Shown here: piece by piece, positions 11,100 through 22,049 of the stretch
How positions within the stretch are numbered: the first letter of the stretch is position 1
Layout: the number at the start of each line of letters is the position of its first letter
Origin: Peromyscus leucopus
Taxonomy: Eukaryota; Chordata; Mammalia; Rodentia; Cricetidae
NCBI RefSeq assembly: GCF_004664715.2
Contig: NC_051072.1
Location: 45,306,142 to 45,370,141, forward strand
DNA length: 64,000 nucleotides
Direction of reading: 5' to 3'
The notes under the pieces: model-generated
Seen by the model: the letters and a program-made list of their open reading frames with translations, nothing else
The model's database searches: none
Told to the model about the DNA's origin: nothing
Made by a program: the position numbers and the translations under genes

Positions 11100-11545
11100 A
11101 AATATGCAAGAAGGGAGTGTGGTCAAGTGTCACAGCCCTGTCGAAGCTCTCAAGCTTGATTTATGGTCGATATCCTGACCACATGCAGATCATTGCTCCA
11201 TAATCAGTGAGCCTTGATTTGATTTGAATTATTTAAACCAACTACTTTGCTTCAACAACTTAATTATTCTGCAATTAAACATCTATGCTTTTATTAGTCA
11301 TGTCTGTGAAGCAACCAATTAGAAAAGAATTATTGAATAGGTAAAATTATTGAATAGGTTCTTTGAAAGAGAACCCCCTCTCTCAAAATTACAGCTGGAG
11401 AAAGTGTAGTCTAAAGCCCCAAATGACGTTCCTAGGTTGATGAAGTCTATTGATTTACCTGCTTAATTTGACCAAAATCTCTATCAATTTGATCACACAC
11501 CCAGTTTGACTGACAGCTTATGCACAACACTGAATTGACCCAACA
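11100..11545. promoter_or_regulatory. Candidate conserved noncoding element, homeobox-word rich
   Basis: Long AT-rich unique block with many TAAT/ATTA words (taattattctgcaattaaac, ttattagtc, ccaattag, cttaatttga) and isolated CpGs (gtcgaag, gtcgatatc, gacgtt). A 15-bp unit (aattattgaataggt) is repeated in tandem near 11327-11359. Features fit an ancient developmental enhancer; activity and conservation are inferred. Confidence 0.4.
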
Positions 11546-11554
11546 GTTTATTCA

Positions 11555-11705
11555 AAATGGTCGTTATAACAATCACCTTCTTACGCTCACTCGCTCACTT
11601 AGTGTGTGTACTGAGCCTCTTACTGTGTTCTAGGAACAGGAAAATATTAAGGAAGAAAACAGTTCCTGCCCTTGTTGAGTTACCTGCAGTGCAGAAAGAG
11701 ACAGT
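11555..11705 (+). mobile_element. L2/MIR-like ancient fragment
   Basis: 'actcgctcacttagtgtgtgtactgagc..actgtgttctaggaacaggaaaatattaaggaagaaaacagttcctgccct' has the layout of a widespread mammalian repeat (..attgagcacctactatgtgcc..gttctaggcgctgggg..aacaaggtccctgccct). Family label uncertain. Confidence 0.4.
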
Positions 11706-12742
11706 GCGTGAGGAAGCCTGTACTCCTCATAGGTTGTTCCTGGGACGAGTACTCTAAAAAGGAGAAAACAAAGAGTTGAGAATATGGGGCATCTAGTGTA
11801 TCGAGTCTCATTGGGGTGCGTCAGTCTGTGAAGGTGACATCTGAACCATGAAACACTAAGTATGGTCAACACTCCATGTTGATCTGTCACCCACCCACTT
11901 TCTTCTGGACCACAGCCTGGAAAATTTAATTCCCAACCAATCTCCTTACAATTTATAAGAAATTGCCTCTAAGTTGGTATCTGCCATCTCTAGAGCTTTC
12001 ATTTCTGCAGGCTTTTGTAAATTGTGAAATGTGCATATTTTTCTGAAAGCCACAGAAAATATTTTATGATTCCTCTGTTCAGCCACACGTATCTTCTGTA
12101 GTTTTTTTTTCCCTCTGTGATTTAAGGGCTTCTTTTATTTTCCCACAAAATCATGGCTCTTGTAAACAACTCAAGCAAGTGCCCAGACAAAGGTCTATTC
12201 AGAATGGAGAGATGAAACATCCCACCACAAATAAAGCGTCTCTGCTCCCAAGTCCTACTTCTCGGTTAACATTTTCATCAAACCCCCCAAACACCACTCC
12301 AAAATAACAAATGCCTTTGAAATCCTTGCAGTTCCAGCCACACATCACATCTGTTGTAAGTGTTTGGTTTCCAATCAAAGGTTCCCTCCTCCTGTTCTGA
12401 AGTCAGCTACAGAAAGCACCTGAGGCTTGGGGTTTGCCCATAGTTTATTTAGATGACCCGAGATGCTAATTGCATTTGGAAGTTTCTCCCGAGGGTAGAA
12501 GCATCCTAACTGCCCATGTGGGTTTAGCTTGTCTAAGTGAGCAAGACTTGGTTCCATGTAGAAGGCAGAATATCCAAGGCCTAGGTCACTGTTCAGAAAT
12601 AATATTGCCTAGAATGTTTTTGTGCTCTTCATGTACCAAGCATCTCATTGAAACTTAAAAAAAAAAAAAAAAGACTTATTTGTTAAACAACATGATTATT
12701 TTCATTCTATGAGTAAGGAAACAGGCATATAAACTTATTAAC
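11706..12742. other. Unique sequence with a POU-like site at 12463-12478
   Basis: Largely unique. ATGCTAATTGCATTTG at 12463-12478 combines a near-palindromic POU/homeodomain site with an octamer-like half. An A-run lies at 12657-12672. No exon recognised. Confidence 0.4.
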
Positions 12743-12978
12743 CAGCTGGGCAGTGGTGGCGCACGCCTTTAATCCCAGCACTTAGGAGGCAGAGCCAGGT
12801 GGTTCTCTGTGAGTTCGAGGCCAGCCTGGTCTACAGAGTGAGGTTCAGGACAGGTGCCAAATCTACACAGAGAAACCCTGTCTTGAAAAACAAAAAAATA
12901 CCCCCCCCAAAAAACCAAAACCAAACAAACCAACAAAAACCATAAAACAAAAACCCAAACAAACAAACAAACAAAAAA
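12743..12978 (+). mobile_element. B1 SINE with long A-rich tail
   Basis: Near full-length B1: 'gctgggcagtggtggcgcacgcctttaatcccagcactt', 'gttcgaggccagcctggtctacagagtgagg', 'acacagagaaaccctgtcttg'. The tail (about 12885-12978) is a mixed C/A-rich run ending in (CAAA)n. No clean duplication found, perhaps because the target was itself A-rich. Confidence 0.93.
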
Positions 12979-13035
12979 CTAATTACACCAAGATCACAGA
13001 GTTAAAACCTGGCAGGATCAATAAAAGAATATAAG

Positions 13036-13422
13036 TGCTGTGGGATGGTCTGTATGTCAAATTGCTCTGATTGGTCAATAAATAAAACACTGATTGGCCA
13101 GTGGCCAGGCAGGAAGTAGGTGGGGCAAGGAGAGGAGAATTCTGGGAAGCCAAAGGCTGAGGCAGAAAGACACTGCCAGTGGCCACCATGACTAGCAGCA
13201 TGTGAAGATGCCGGTAAGCCACCAGCCACGTGGCAAGGTATAGATTTATGGAAATGGATTAATTTAAGCTATAAGAACAGTTAGCAAGAAGTCTGCCATG
13301 GCCATACAGTTTGTAAGCAATATAAGTCTCTGTGTTTACTTGGTTGGGTCTGAGCGCGGTGGGACTGGCGGGTGACAAAGACTTGTCCTGACTGTGGGCA
13401 AGGCAGGAAAACTCTAGCTACA
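13036..13422 (+). mobile_element. Solo LTR of an endogenous retrovirus (387 bp)
   Basis: Begins tgctgtgggatggtctg and ends ctctagctaca (TG..CA). It shares its whole length with the copy at 36981-37355: 'gctctgattggt', 'aataaataaaac', 'gattggccagtggccaggcaggaagta', 'gtctctgtgtttactt', 'gggactggcgggtga', 'gtcctgac'. No gag/pol/env sequence flanks it, so it is a solo LTR. The 6-bp flanks (tataag, ataaat) are not identical. Probably a class II (ERVK-like) family common in cricetids. Confidence 0.75.
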
Positions 13423-13449
13423 ATAAATGCTCTGGATTTATACTATAGT

Positions 13450-13815
13450 TAGTTAGTGTTTTGTTGATATAGTAAAATACCAGAAACAATTAGCTTACAA
13501 AGGAAAAAAGTGTATTTTGGTTCCCAGTTGTGGATCTTCCAGCCCATGACCATTGGGGCTCCTTACACTGGGTCTATGGTTGAGTCAGCGTATCATGGTA
13601 GGACCGTGTGTGGAAGCAGAACTTCTCAGCTCAGTACCAGAAAGAAGTGACTGACTTCCCATAACCATGCTTAAGAACATTTCCCAAATGACCTACAGAC
13701 CTCCCTCTAAGACCCATCTCTGAAAGTCTGCAGCATTTCTCAGTAGAGCCAGCCTAAGGACCAGATCCTCAACCATAGGCCTTTGGGAATATTCCAGTTC
13801 TAAAGTAATGCAATT
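13450..13815 (+). repeat. Interspersed repeat, family uncertain
   Basis: 'gttgatatagtaaaataccagaaacaatt', 'gtgtattttggttcccagttgtgg', 'catttcccaaatgacctacagacctccctctaag' and 'aaccataggcctttgggaatattcc' follow the layout of a MaLR-like or related ancient repeat seen across mammals. It may be distantly related to 3413-3772. Confidence 0.4.
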
Positions 13816-16194
13816 TGGAATCCACTCCCTCAGGCTGCTCCTTACACTGCTCATCAGTACCAGTCAACAAGGGCCTCAGGAGGTTCACCAACAGATTGGT
13901 TGGTGACCCATTCTGGTAGGAAGATGTTGAAAGTTTGCTTCTATGGCAATTTTCTGACTTCCTTCATCTCTAAACTCTGTCTCTATGTCTGCCCTGTATC
14001 TCTCTTGCTTTGAGGAACCAACAAGGCATGGACTTTGTCGTTGAGTTGCAGCAGAAATATAACCGCTGGAATCATTTTTGTTTCTTTAAAATGATATTAG
14101 CTATTTCTACCTAGTCATTCAACACACGAGGAAATTCAAATTTTCAAAGCCAGAAGTAGTCCCCAGACCTACTAGACTCAGTCCTTGGTCTAGATCCTAG
14201 GTCTTCTGGCCACTAATCCCCTTCTGTACACACCTTCTTCTTTCTCTCAACTCCTTCCAAGAGCTGAGGTCCCAGAGAAGCTCAGGAATGGATGGCAATG
14301 TTGGGGAGAGGGCAGTTGTTGGGGGCAGTAGGAAAAGACGAATACATTTTTTAACCAAATAATATCCCATTAAAATATCTTGAGAAGTTGACAAAATGAC
14401 TAATCTTATGATGTCAGTCACCTACCTGGTTCAATTAATCCCCCATCCCTTGTTCCCTACGTTGCCTCATTTCTGGATCAATATGCAATTTTAATGTAAT
14501 ATATATGCTCCCCAGTGGTCCAACCTTATCTCATTTGTCTTTCAAAGAATTAATTCAGCTATATTTTGGGGGGCTTTCAGTTGATATTATTTTATTTACC
14601 ATGGACACATCAGTGATTAATGTGTATTTTTCAGGCTCCTTTTTTTTGTGCCAAGATTTGACCCTTATTTTAAACTGGTACTGCCTCAATGACCCAAAGC
14701 CAATGTAGGTTAAAATAAAGCACATGAACATGAACATACCCCAACATGCACACACACTAGTCTCTTCCTCCAGCATTCCTCTCCATGGCTTGTGTGATGC
14801 CAATACCATGACCGACACTGGCATCCCAAACACTCCTTCCCTGTCACATTCTATTATCTGCCAAGTCTTATGGGTCTTAGCACTGAAATTCCTCATCTGG
14901 CTTCTCCTTGTCCATACATTGATGCAGGTTTCCTTGTTGACCTCTTGTATTTAAAACAATGCTGACTTGAAGTCTAGTATGTACAAAGAAAACCGAGCAA
15001 GTCATGAGGGTACAACCAAACACCCCTTTGTGACTAACATGCAAATGAGAAGCACAGTGGTACCTAACCTATGTGGGGCTTAGCCTCCTCAGTGACTGGT
15101 GCCTGGCATTTCACTAATGATGCTTAGAGAGTTGAAGACCCCATCCCCCATCAAAATTTATTATCAGTTTAGCACATGAAGCCACCACCAGTTACAAATG
15201 GCCAAGTTTGTGGACCACTTAAGATCACAGCTTAGCAAATGTAGGGAAGAAGATCATGTGCCCTGGGGACTTGAGAGATGACAATTTGCCCAAGTGATGG
15301 AGGGTCCTGAGGGATGAGGGTGTAGATGATGAGGACTAGTTCCTGTGGTGACTAAGTAAGGTAATAAGGTCCCATTCCCCCCAAAGGGATTCTGTGATTA
15401 GTTAACAAAAAAAAACTGAAGGCGTCAGAAGTGATAAGGACAAAATTAAAACTCCAAAGGTAAACCTCAGGGGTCTTCACAGTCGGAGTAGTAAGAGCAA
15501 AGCATCGAATGTCCATTTGTGAATGTACTTAACCCTTGTTATACCAAATTCATTGTATGCCTCACAATAGGTTACAGTGCCTTTGAAATGAGAATAGCAC
15601 ATTCCCGTGGAACTCCATGAAACGGCAGCTCACACGCAGAGTTCCTTTCTACAGGTTTACCCTTTCTCCTCTACCAGGTCTTGTCTCTAGACTTTGAATT
15701 TTAATTTTCCCTCTAGTTGTGGTTCTGCCTTTGGTTGAAATCCTACTTGTTTAAATAGCTATTTGCTTAGAAAAGCTTTCTCTGACTTTCTTAATAGCCA
15801 TCTAAAAACTTTCAGACTTACTTGGATGATTGGAAAATAGATTAACATTGCAGGCCAGCTATTTGGAAAAGGCTCTTTCCAAGGCTGCCTATCTTGTAGA
15901 AAAGAATTATTACATGGCATGAAGTTAAGCCAGAATGAATTTTTAGGCTCAATTGAATAGTAAGAATAGATTTTCAAATGCATTTGAGTTGCTTCCAACT
16001 CTATCAGACTCCATTCAGTTGCCCTTGAAGATATCAACAGGCGACCCAATTTGACCTGATTTCTTCAGGAACAATTGGATTGCTGCTGAGGAACGCAGCA
16101 GACTCCGACTCTTGCCTTCTCAGACAGAGTTCGATGGTGTGAAAAAAAAAAATGAAGGACGTGAACTTGAAAAGCATGCAGTGGACGTCAGCTA
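13816..16194. other. Unique sequence, nothing recognised
   Basis: About 2.4 kb without a recognisable repeat, apart from short homopolymers. Open frames up to 113 codons exist (14555-14896, minus) but show no domain, and I find no clear splice context. Probably noncoding. Confidence 0.4.
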
Positions 16195-16215
16195 AAAAGT
16201 CATCTGATGACTTTT
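16195..16215. repeat. Short perfect inverted repeat (10-bp arms, 1-nt centre)
   Basis: AAAAGTCATC and GATGACTTTT flank a single T. It could extrude as a cruciform only weakly because the centre is one base; it could also serve as a dimeric protein site. Confidence 0.6.
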
Positions 16216-16249
16216 GCCCTACTTCATTTTCTTTTGTTTTCAGAGGTTC

Positions 16250-16570
16250 ATTTTTTTCTTTTATTCTTCTCTCATACATTTACATCCCTACTGCAGTTTC
16301 CTCTCCCTCCACTCTTCCCAGTTCTCTCCTCCACATTCCCTCTACCCTAGATCCACTCTTCCTCCATACCCCCCGCCCCCCTAAAAAAGGAACAGGGATA
16401 TTAACCAAACATGGGAGGCATAACAAGTTACAATAAAACTAGACACAAACCAGCATATCAAGGCTGCACAAGGCAACCTAGTAGGAGGAAAAGGGTCCCA
16501 AGAGCAAGCATACGAGTCAGAGACACCCCTAACCCCATTGTTGGGTTCTGTGATGGTCACTTCAGTATCT
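16250..16570 (-). mobile_element. LINE-1 3' UTR fragment
   Basis: Reverse-strand rodent L1 3' end: T-rich end at 16250, pyrimidine-rich stretch, then 'cataacaagttacaataaaactag', 'cacaaaccagcatatcaaggctgcacaaggcaacc', 'tagtaggaggaaaagggtcccaagagcaagc' and 'agtcagagacacccc'. This fits a severely 5'-truncated insertion of an Lx-type L1. Confidence 0.75.
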
Positions 16571-16689
16571 GTGATCCCCTATGAGCCCTGCTTCCTTGAT
16601 TCTGTGTTCTCCTGGTGTCCTTGATCCCTCTGGCTCCTGACCGCCCCCTCTCCCTGCCCCTTCTGCAGGGTTCCCCTGACTCCACTTCG

Positions 16690-16790
16690 TGTTTTGAAAG
16701 AAGTTCTTATGTAACCCAGGCTAGCCTCCAATTCAGTGGGTAGCCAGGGGTAACTCTGAACTACTGATCCATCATTAAGCCACTTTTTAC
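16690..16790 (-). mobile_element. Diverged B1-like fragment
   Basis: 'tgttttgaaagaagttcttatgtaacccaggctagcctccaattc' followed by 'ctctgaactactgatcc' resembles the reverse strand of old B1/proto-B1. Low identity; no flanking duplication. Confidence 0.4.
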
Positions 16791-18057
16791 CACGTACATG
16801 CTGTTGTTCTGGAGCTAGGCAAAAAGACGATTGCCACACCTTGTTCATTAACTGGTCCGTGTTATTCCAGGGAATGTGCTGGGTTTTAAGGCTATAGAGG
16901 CCAGGTAGAAGCTCCATAGTCCTTTATCTCCCTCATACAGCTCTCCTCACTTTGATTTCTACTGATTTGGGGACTGGAGTACCCATTCTTTGTGCTGAAT
17001 CCGCACAATCTGGGAGCCTTTGCCCAAGATTTAAAGGTGGAGCTTGTGGTCCTGGTTTAAGCCAATCAATCCTTGGATCATCCCATGATCACAATGATTG
17101 GTCGGAGAGACATCAGGTAAGCCTAGCCTGCTCCAGTCAGAATGAATCTCAGATTCCTAAGACTGCCTTCGGAAAGGGAGCATTGCTCTTTGCTCAACCT
17201 GAAAGGCTCAGAGCCTTGGTACACCGAACCACTCAAGAGAACTGAGATCATGCAGGGGTTACCGTGGGCTTTAAGCTTTCAGTATGGCAGGAGGCACAGT
17301 CCAGAGAGGATGAGAAACAACTGCAGTGAATCATTCAAGCCCAGATCTAATTGTTGCTGAAGCTAGCCCTGTACTCCTAGCCTTTTCTCCTTTTCTTTTC
17401 TCTTCTTTTCTTTTTTATAGTTCAGAGTAAATTATTCAGTGAACCTAAGCAGAAAAAAAGAGGCTGACCTGAACCTTTCTTCCATCGTAAATACTTTAGT
17501 ATCAAGAAAACTGAGACTAATGGAAAGAGAGCCAAAGGAAGAAAGGGATGTAGCAGTATTTGTCAGGCAAAGATCTATATCATCTTTCCTTTCTATATAC
17601 TTTTGTCTCCAGAAGGATCTGACCCCACTGGGCAAAAGTGAAAGAAAATGTGGGTTCCCAGTGCAGCTCCAGTGAGTTCATTTTCTGTGTGCCTCTGTTG
17701 TCCAATCAGAAGTAATCCTGAATAAGCCTGATGGATATAAGATATATAGAAGCAACCAGACACTGGGATCACAGTGGGAAGCTACAGCATAGATCCAGAA
17801 AATCCTAGTTTGCTCCAAATGCTTGATTTTTTTCCACAGAAGCCAGAGATGTCAGAGTTCTGGAAAGAACAGTGTGAACGAGAAGAGCAGCGAGCCTGCT
17901 GACTGGAAGCAGCCCTTTGAGAGCCAAAGGTACTGACTCTGGGATGCCGTTTGAGAGCCACAAAAAAAAAAGCCTCTTCCTGTGATATCGCGGCAGGAAC
18001 TTTGGCATGTTTTAGATAACAGAAAAATGAACTATCCAATAGCACAGTATGCATGTT
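16791..18057. other. Unique sequence, nothing recognised
   Basis: No repeat family recognised; a short (TTTTC)n-like tract is at 17385-17420. The open frames at 16952-17245 and 17782-18210 match no known family to my recognition; the second runs into B1-like sequence. Confidence 0.4.
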
Positions 18058-18178
18058 CTTGAGATAGGGTCTCATGTAGTCCGGGATGGCTTTGAACTCC
18101 TTGTGTAGTTGAGGATGATGTTGAATTCCCGGTCCTTTCTGCCCTGTGGGGGTTACAGGTGTGTACCACCATGCTTGA
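18058..18178 (-). mobile_element. Diverged B1-like SINE
   Basis: 'ttgagatagggtctcatgtagtccgggatggctttgaactccttgtgtag..gggggttacaggtgtgtaccaccatgc' is a reverse-strand B1-type layout. It lies next to the following ID/B1 composite, so both may be part of a single older composite SINE. Confidence 0.65.
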
Positions 18179-18182
18179 TTTA

Positions 18183-18333
18183 TACAGTGCTGAGGATCAT
18201 AGGGTCTCATGCATGTTAGGCAAGCAATCCACTATCTGAACGACAGCCTCATCCCAGGCTGGCCTCTAACTCATCATCCTCCTGCCTTATCCTCTTCGAT
18301 ATTAGCCTACCGGTGTGCATCACCACACCCAGC
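18183..18333 (-). mobile_element. B1 plus ID-like composite SINE
   Basis: Reading the reverse strand: a B1-like part (18257-18333, 'caggctggcctctaactcatcatcctcctgcc', 'ggtgtgcatcaccacacccagcc') is followed by an ID-like tRNA part (18183-18255, 'gcatgttaggcaagcaatccactatctgaacgacagcctcatccc'). The B1-then-ID order resembles B1-dID dimers. Confidence 0.55.
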
Positions 18334-18641
18334 CCCAAAGCAACCTTAAAGGAAGCTTGGTAACCGGAAGTTTTGTCATAGAGCTTCAAATGCTGCTAGA
18401 TCTTCTACATGATGACAGCCACTGCAACCTTATGTGTGTATTTAGATGTTATCATCATCATCTTGACCCTAGTGAAAACGACAGGAAATGTCCTCTTGGC
18501 ATTTGACTTCTGTTATGTCCTCCCATTCTTCAGAGGGTGGAAAGCTCAGAGTATTTGCTGACCTCTCTTTTAGCTAAATTTCCTGTTGAGAGTTAGGCTT
18601 CTCCAACTGGATGCACCAAATGAGGTTTGAAAAGTAAATGT

Positions 18642-18833
18642 AGCTGGGCAGTGGTGGCGCACACCTTTAATCCCAGCACTTGGGAGTCAGAGCCTAGTGG
18701 ATCTCTGTGAGTTCGAGGCCAGCCTGGTCTACAGAGTGAGTTCCAGGACAGGCACAAAGCTACACAGAGAAACCCTGTCTTGAAACAAACAAACAAACAA
18801 ACAAACAAAAACAAACAAACAACAACAACAAAA
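18642..18833 (+). mobile_element. B1 SINE with (AAAC)n tail
   Basis: 'agctgggcagtggtggcgcacacctttaatcccagcacttggg', 'agttcgaggccagcctggtctacagagtgagttccaggacaggcac' and a long AAAC/AAC tail. The flanks aaagtaaatgt (18631-18641) and aaagtaaacgt (18834-18844) form an 11-bp duplication with one mismatch. Confidence 0.95.
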
Positions 18834-19299
18834 AAAGTAAACGTGGGATATTGTTTCTGCAGTGTTTTGCAGGCAAACATACTTGTGAACACATGATGTG
18901 TTTTTTTGTTTTTTGTTTTTCGGCAAGAGAATTGCAGTGACTAGTCTCTGGCTTTTTGGGTATCAAAGGTGGGCCGTGGAGCATCTCCTCTTACCAGGGC
19001 ATATCTAGCAGGTATGGGTGTGACTTCAGAGCCTCTGGTTGCAACAGCAATCATATCCTCCTTCCCTGGGTCCCTGCCAGGATGACATTGAGAAGCCAGC
19101 ACCTCCAGGGAACCATGGGAGTCTCTGCTTTCCTGCTGAGGCCACAGTTTCCCCTGAGGCTGCTGAGTTCTCTAACCCAGCCCATTGCCTTACTGCTGCT
19201 CTCTTAACAGTCAGCAACTGCTCCCAGCATGACTTCTGAGTCTGGTCTTTCTTGTTTTCTGTCACTGAACCCTGACTGAGGCAATCACCATGACCAGAA

Positions 19300-19405
19300 G
19301 GTACTTGGGAAGAACACTTGCAGCTTTGAGTACTAAATAAAAGAAAATAGAACTCCACTTCCTTCCCTCATGGAGCTCATACTCCATGACAAAGAATACA
19401 CAGAT
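19300..19405 (+). mobile_element. L2-like ancient fragment
   Basis: 'cttccctcatggagctcatactccatgacaaagaatacacagatgtaaa' resembles the 'ccctgccctcatggagcttacattctagtg' portion of a widespread mammalian LINE repeat. Weak. Confidence 0.35.
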
Positions 19406-19539
19406 GTAAATCAGCTGATGGCCAGGAAAGGTGAACCACATATTGATCAAGGAAACGGAGATTAGGAGGAATGGGGAGAGAACATAGAAGTAACTCCGGT
19501 TGGTAACCAAACTTAAAGAGAGTGAGGGTTTTTTTTCTT

Positions 19540-20850
19540 ATAGTAAAACACAAAGATTACCTCAAAACATACCCAAGACCTAAATATAAGATTAAAACAA
19601 TGTATGTTTTAGAGGAGAACAAAAGGGAAAGATTCACAACATAGGATTTCATAATGATTTGTTGTTGTTGTTGTTTTTTAAAAAGATTTGTTTTATGTTA
19701 TAACTGTGTGTGTACATGAGTACAGGTGCCTATGAGGATGTCAGGTGTCCTGGAGCTGGAGTTATGAGCTACTTGACATGGGAGAGTTCTGGTAACCAAA
19801 ACTAGGTTCTCTGCAAGAGCAATACATGCTCTTGACTACTAATCTTTCCAGCCCTGGTAATGATTTCTTGACATGATATTCAAAGCATGGGCAGCAAAAG
19901 AAAACATAGATTAGCTGGACTTGATCAAAATTCAAATCTTGGACATCAAAGGACACTAGCAAGACAGTGAAATGATAACCCACAGAATGGGAGAAAATAT
20001 CTTTAAAAAAATGTGGGGGATATGGGGTCATTACGAAGAGCTACAGTTAGACAACCATATTTTGAAACTTGCACATAACCTGAATAATTCTTCTCCAAAG
20101 AAGACATATACATCTGGATGATGAACAAACACCCAGAAAGTAGTCAACATCCCTAGCATGTTAGGGAAATACAAATTTGGCTGAATGTGATCCTAGTGCA
20201 TATTCATTAAGATGACTGAAAAGAAACAACAATAGTAATAATGATTGTTGGTGAGGATGAGATTCAAACACATGGGTATTATTGGTAGGAATGTATAATG
20301 GTGCGGCCCCTTTAAATGTTACAGTAGTTACTAAAATAAATAGAAACTGCTGTATACACCAGCAACTCCACCCTGGGTATACACCAAGAGGAAATGGTAG
20401 CAAGACATAGCTATTTGTGCAATGTTCAGAGCAGCATTAGTCACAATAGCCAGAAGGTCTAAGAAACCCAAATCTTCCCAAAAGGATGAATGGATAAACA
20501 AAATATAGACAAATAATGGAGTCATTTCATAACCAGTCTTGGGAGCAAAGTCTCACACATACCACAATCTGAATGAGCCTTGGAAACTCGCTAAGCAAAA
20601 CAAGACCCACAAAAATGGATAAGAATCGTAATGAGCTGTCTAGAGCAGTCAAACTCAGAAGCAGAAAGGTTTACTAGACGTGAGATTGTTTCATCTTATG
20701 GTAAGGTCTATTTTTAATTTGGGGGGAAATGCCACAGTGTTTCTCACAGGGTTGGAATGTTTCCGAGCCAGGTTCTCAGGACAGTTAAATTAATAGAAAC
20801 AACAGGCAGAAAATGATTGCCAGGGTGGGGAGAGGGTGGTGTAATACAAG
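19540..20850 (+). mobile_element. Ancient LINE-1 (L1M-like) ORF2 3' region, split by a B3
   Basis: Forward-strand L1 ORF2 homology without an intact frame: 'taaaacaatgtatgttttagaggagaacaaaagg' (left part), then after the B3 'gatttcttgacatgatattcaaagcatgggcagcaaaagaaaacatag', 'acatcaaaggacactagc', 'cccacagaatgggagaaaatat', 'caacatccctagcatgttagggaaatacaaat', 'atgaatggataaac'. The 3' part from 20640 is rearranged, with the 'cagtcaaactcagaagcagaaag' motif and a later 'attgccagggtggggagagggtgg'. Confidence 0.75.
19671..19857 (-). mobile_element. B3/B2-type SINE inserted in the L1M
   Basis: Reverse strand: (TTG)n/T-rich tail, 'ggtgcctatgaggatgtcaggtgtcctggagctggagttatgag', 'gttctctgcaagagcaatacatgctcttgactactaatctttccagcc'. 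A 9-bp duplication (taatgattt) sits at 19662-19670 and 19858-19866, dividing continuous L1M sequence. Confidence 0.88.
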
Positions 20851-22049
20851 ATGTGCAGCTTCAGCTCTCTGAGAAGCAGGCTCTGGAAGCCATTCATAGC
20901 TGAGTGTGCTTGTCTCAGGGCGCCTTCCAAGGTCCCTTGTCCAGGCATAGGCTGCTTCTCTGACCTTGTGACAAGATGAAAGGAAAAGAGCAAAAACACC
21001 CGGAGAGTAAAAACACCCGGCCCCTAAGAACCGCTCGAGGGAGAAGCTGTTTCCAACAGATGTTACTGTTATTTATCCTATAGCATTAAAAAAAAAAAAA
21101 GTGCCTGCAATGAGAATAGGAAACTGGGAGCTGTTGATGGTGAGAACGCTCTGCTCGGCCTGGGAGCCCCTCAGTCAGAAACTGCAACACCATTGTTTCC
21201 TCTCGGCTACCCCAGGCATTTCTGCTGACAGCAGAGTCCTGGTTGACAACGTTGCTTCTGCTTGTTCCGTCAGTCAGGTTCCTCCAGTGGCCCCTGCTGG
21301 GTAGCACACACTCCGGATCTGATCACGTCTTACTCCCTACCTGCTCTTTGCTCTTTTACTTTTGCTTACCACACAGTTAATAAACTCACTCATTTGAAAC
21401 CGAGAGTATGGGTGGGTACAATAGGTTGTTCTCCGTATGCATCGGTGGGGGGGTTTAGAGTTAAGTAGGGCACAGGGTTTCGTTTGCAGAAGTTCTGGAG
21501 GAAGTTGGTGGCTATGGTTATACACCCACGGACATGTACTGAATGTTGAATTACTGTATACCTAATGGTAAACAAAAATGGTCATTTTTATGTTACATAC
21601 AGTTTTACCATGATTGAAAAAATGAGAAGGATCTAAAAGATGGATTTTCACCAGGCAACATTGAAAGAGGCCTAGCCTCCACAGGATAGGAAGAAAGGAA
21701 GAGTTAAGAGACAGAAAACAAAATATAGCCGTGACAGTCCCAGGGAACTTGAAGAGTAGGTTTGTTAGTTGTGACTCACCCCAACATGCAGTTTCACAGG
21801 AATAATACACATATACTTTATGTAGCATACTTTTTTTTTTAAAAAAATGAGAAGTTATGATGCATCTGTCTAATATAAATGTTGTATGTCCCAATCAAGG
21901 CAGAATTTCATGTCCCCATGTATCCATATTCAATCTTAGACTCAACTCCTTGGCAGGATATTGTTATACATTTATAATATTAGATAATGATGCCATTTGA
22001 AAACCAGCATGTCCAGGTTAGCTTGTAATGGGCATACCATGTACTTTTA
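20851..22049. other. Unique sequence, nothing recognised
   Basis: No repeat family recognised. A nearly tandem 'aacacccgg' pair is at 20995-21020 and an A-run at 21086-21099. Confidence 0.4.

Noticed and set aside
17782..18210. 142-codon minus-strand open frame, the longest in the window
   Set aside because: Its N-terminal part reads through a B1-like SINE (TPVTP..YTPV type repeat translation), and the rest has no recognisable domain.
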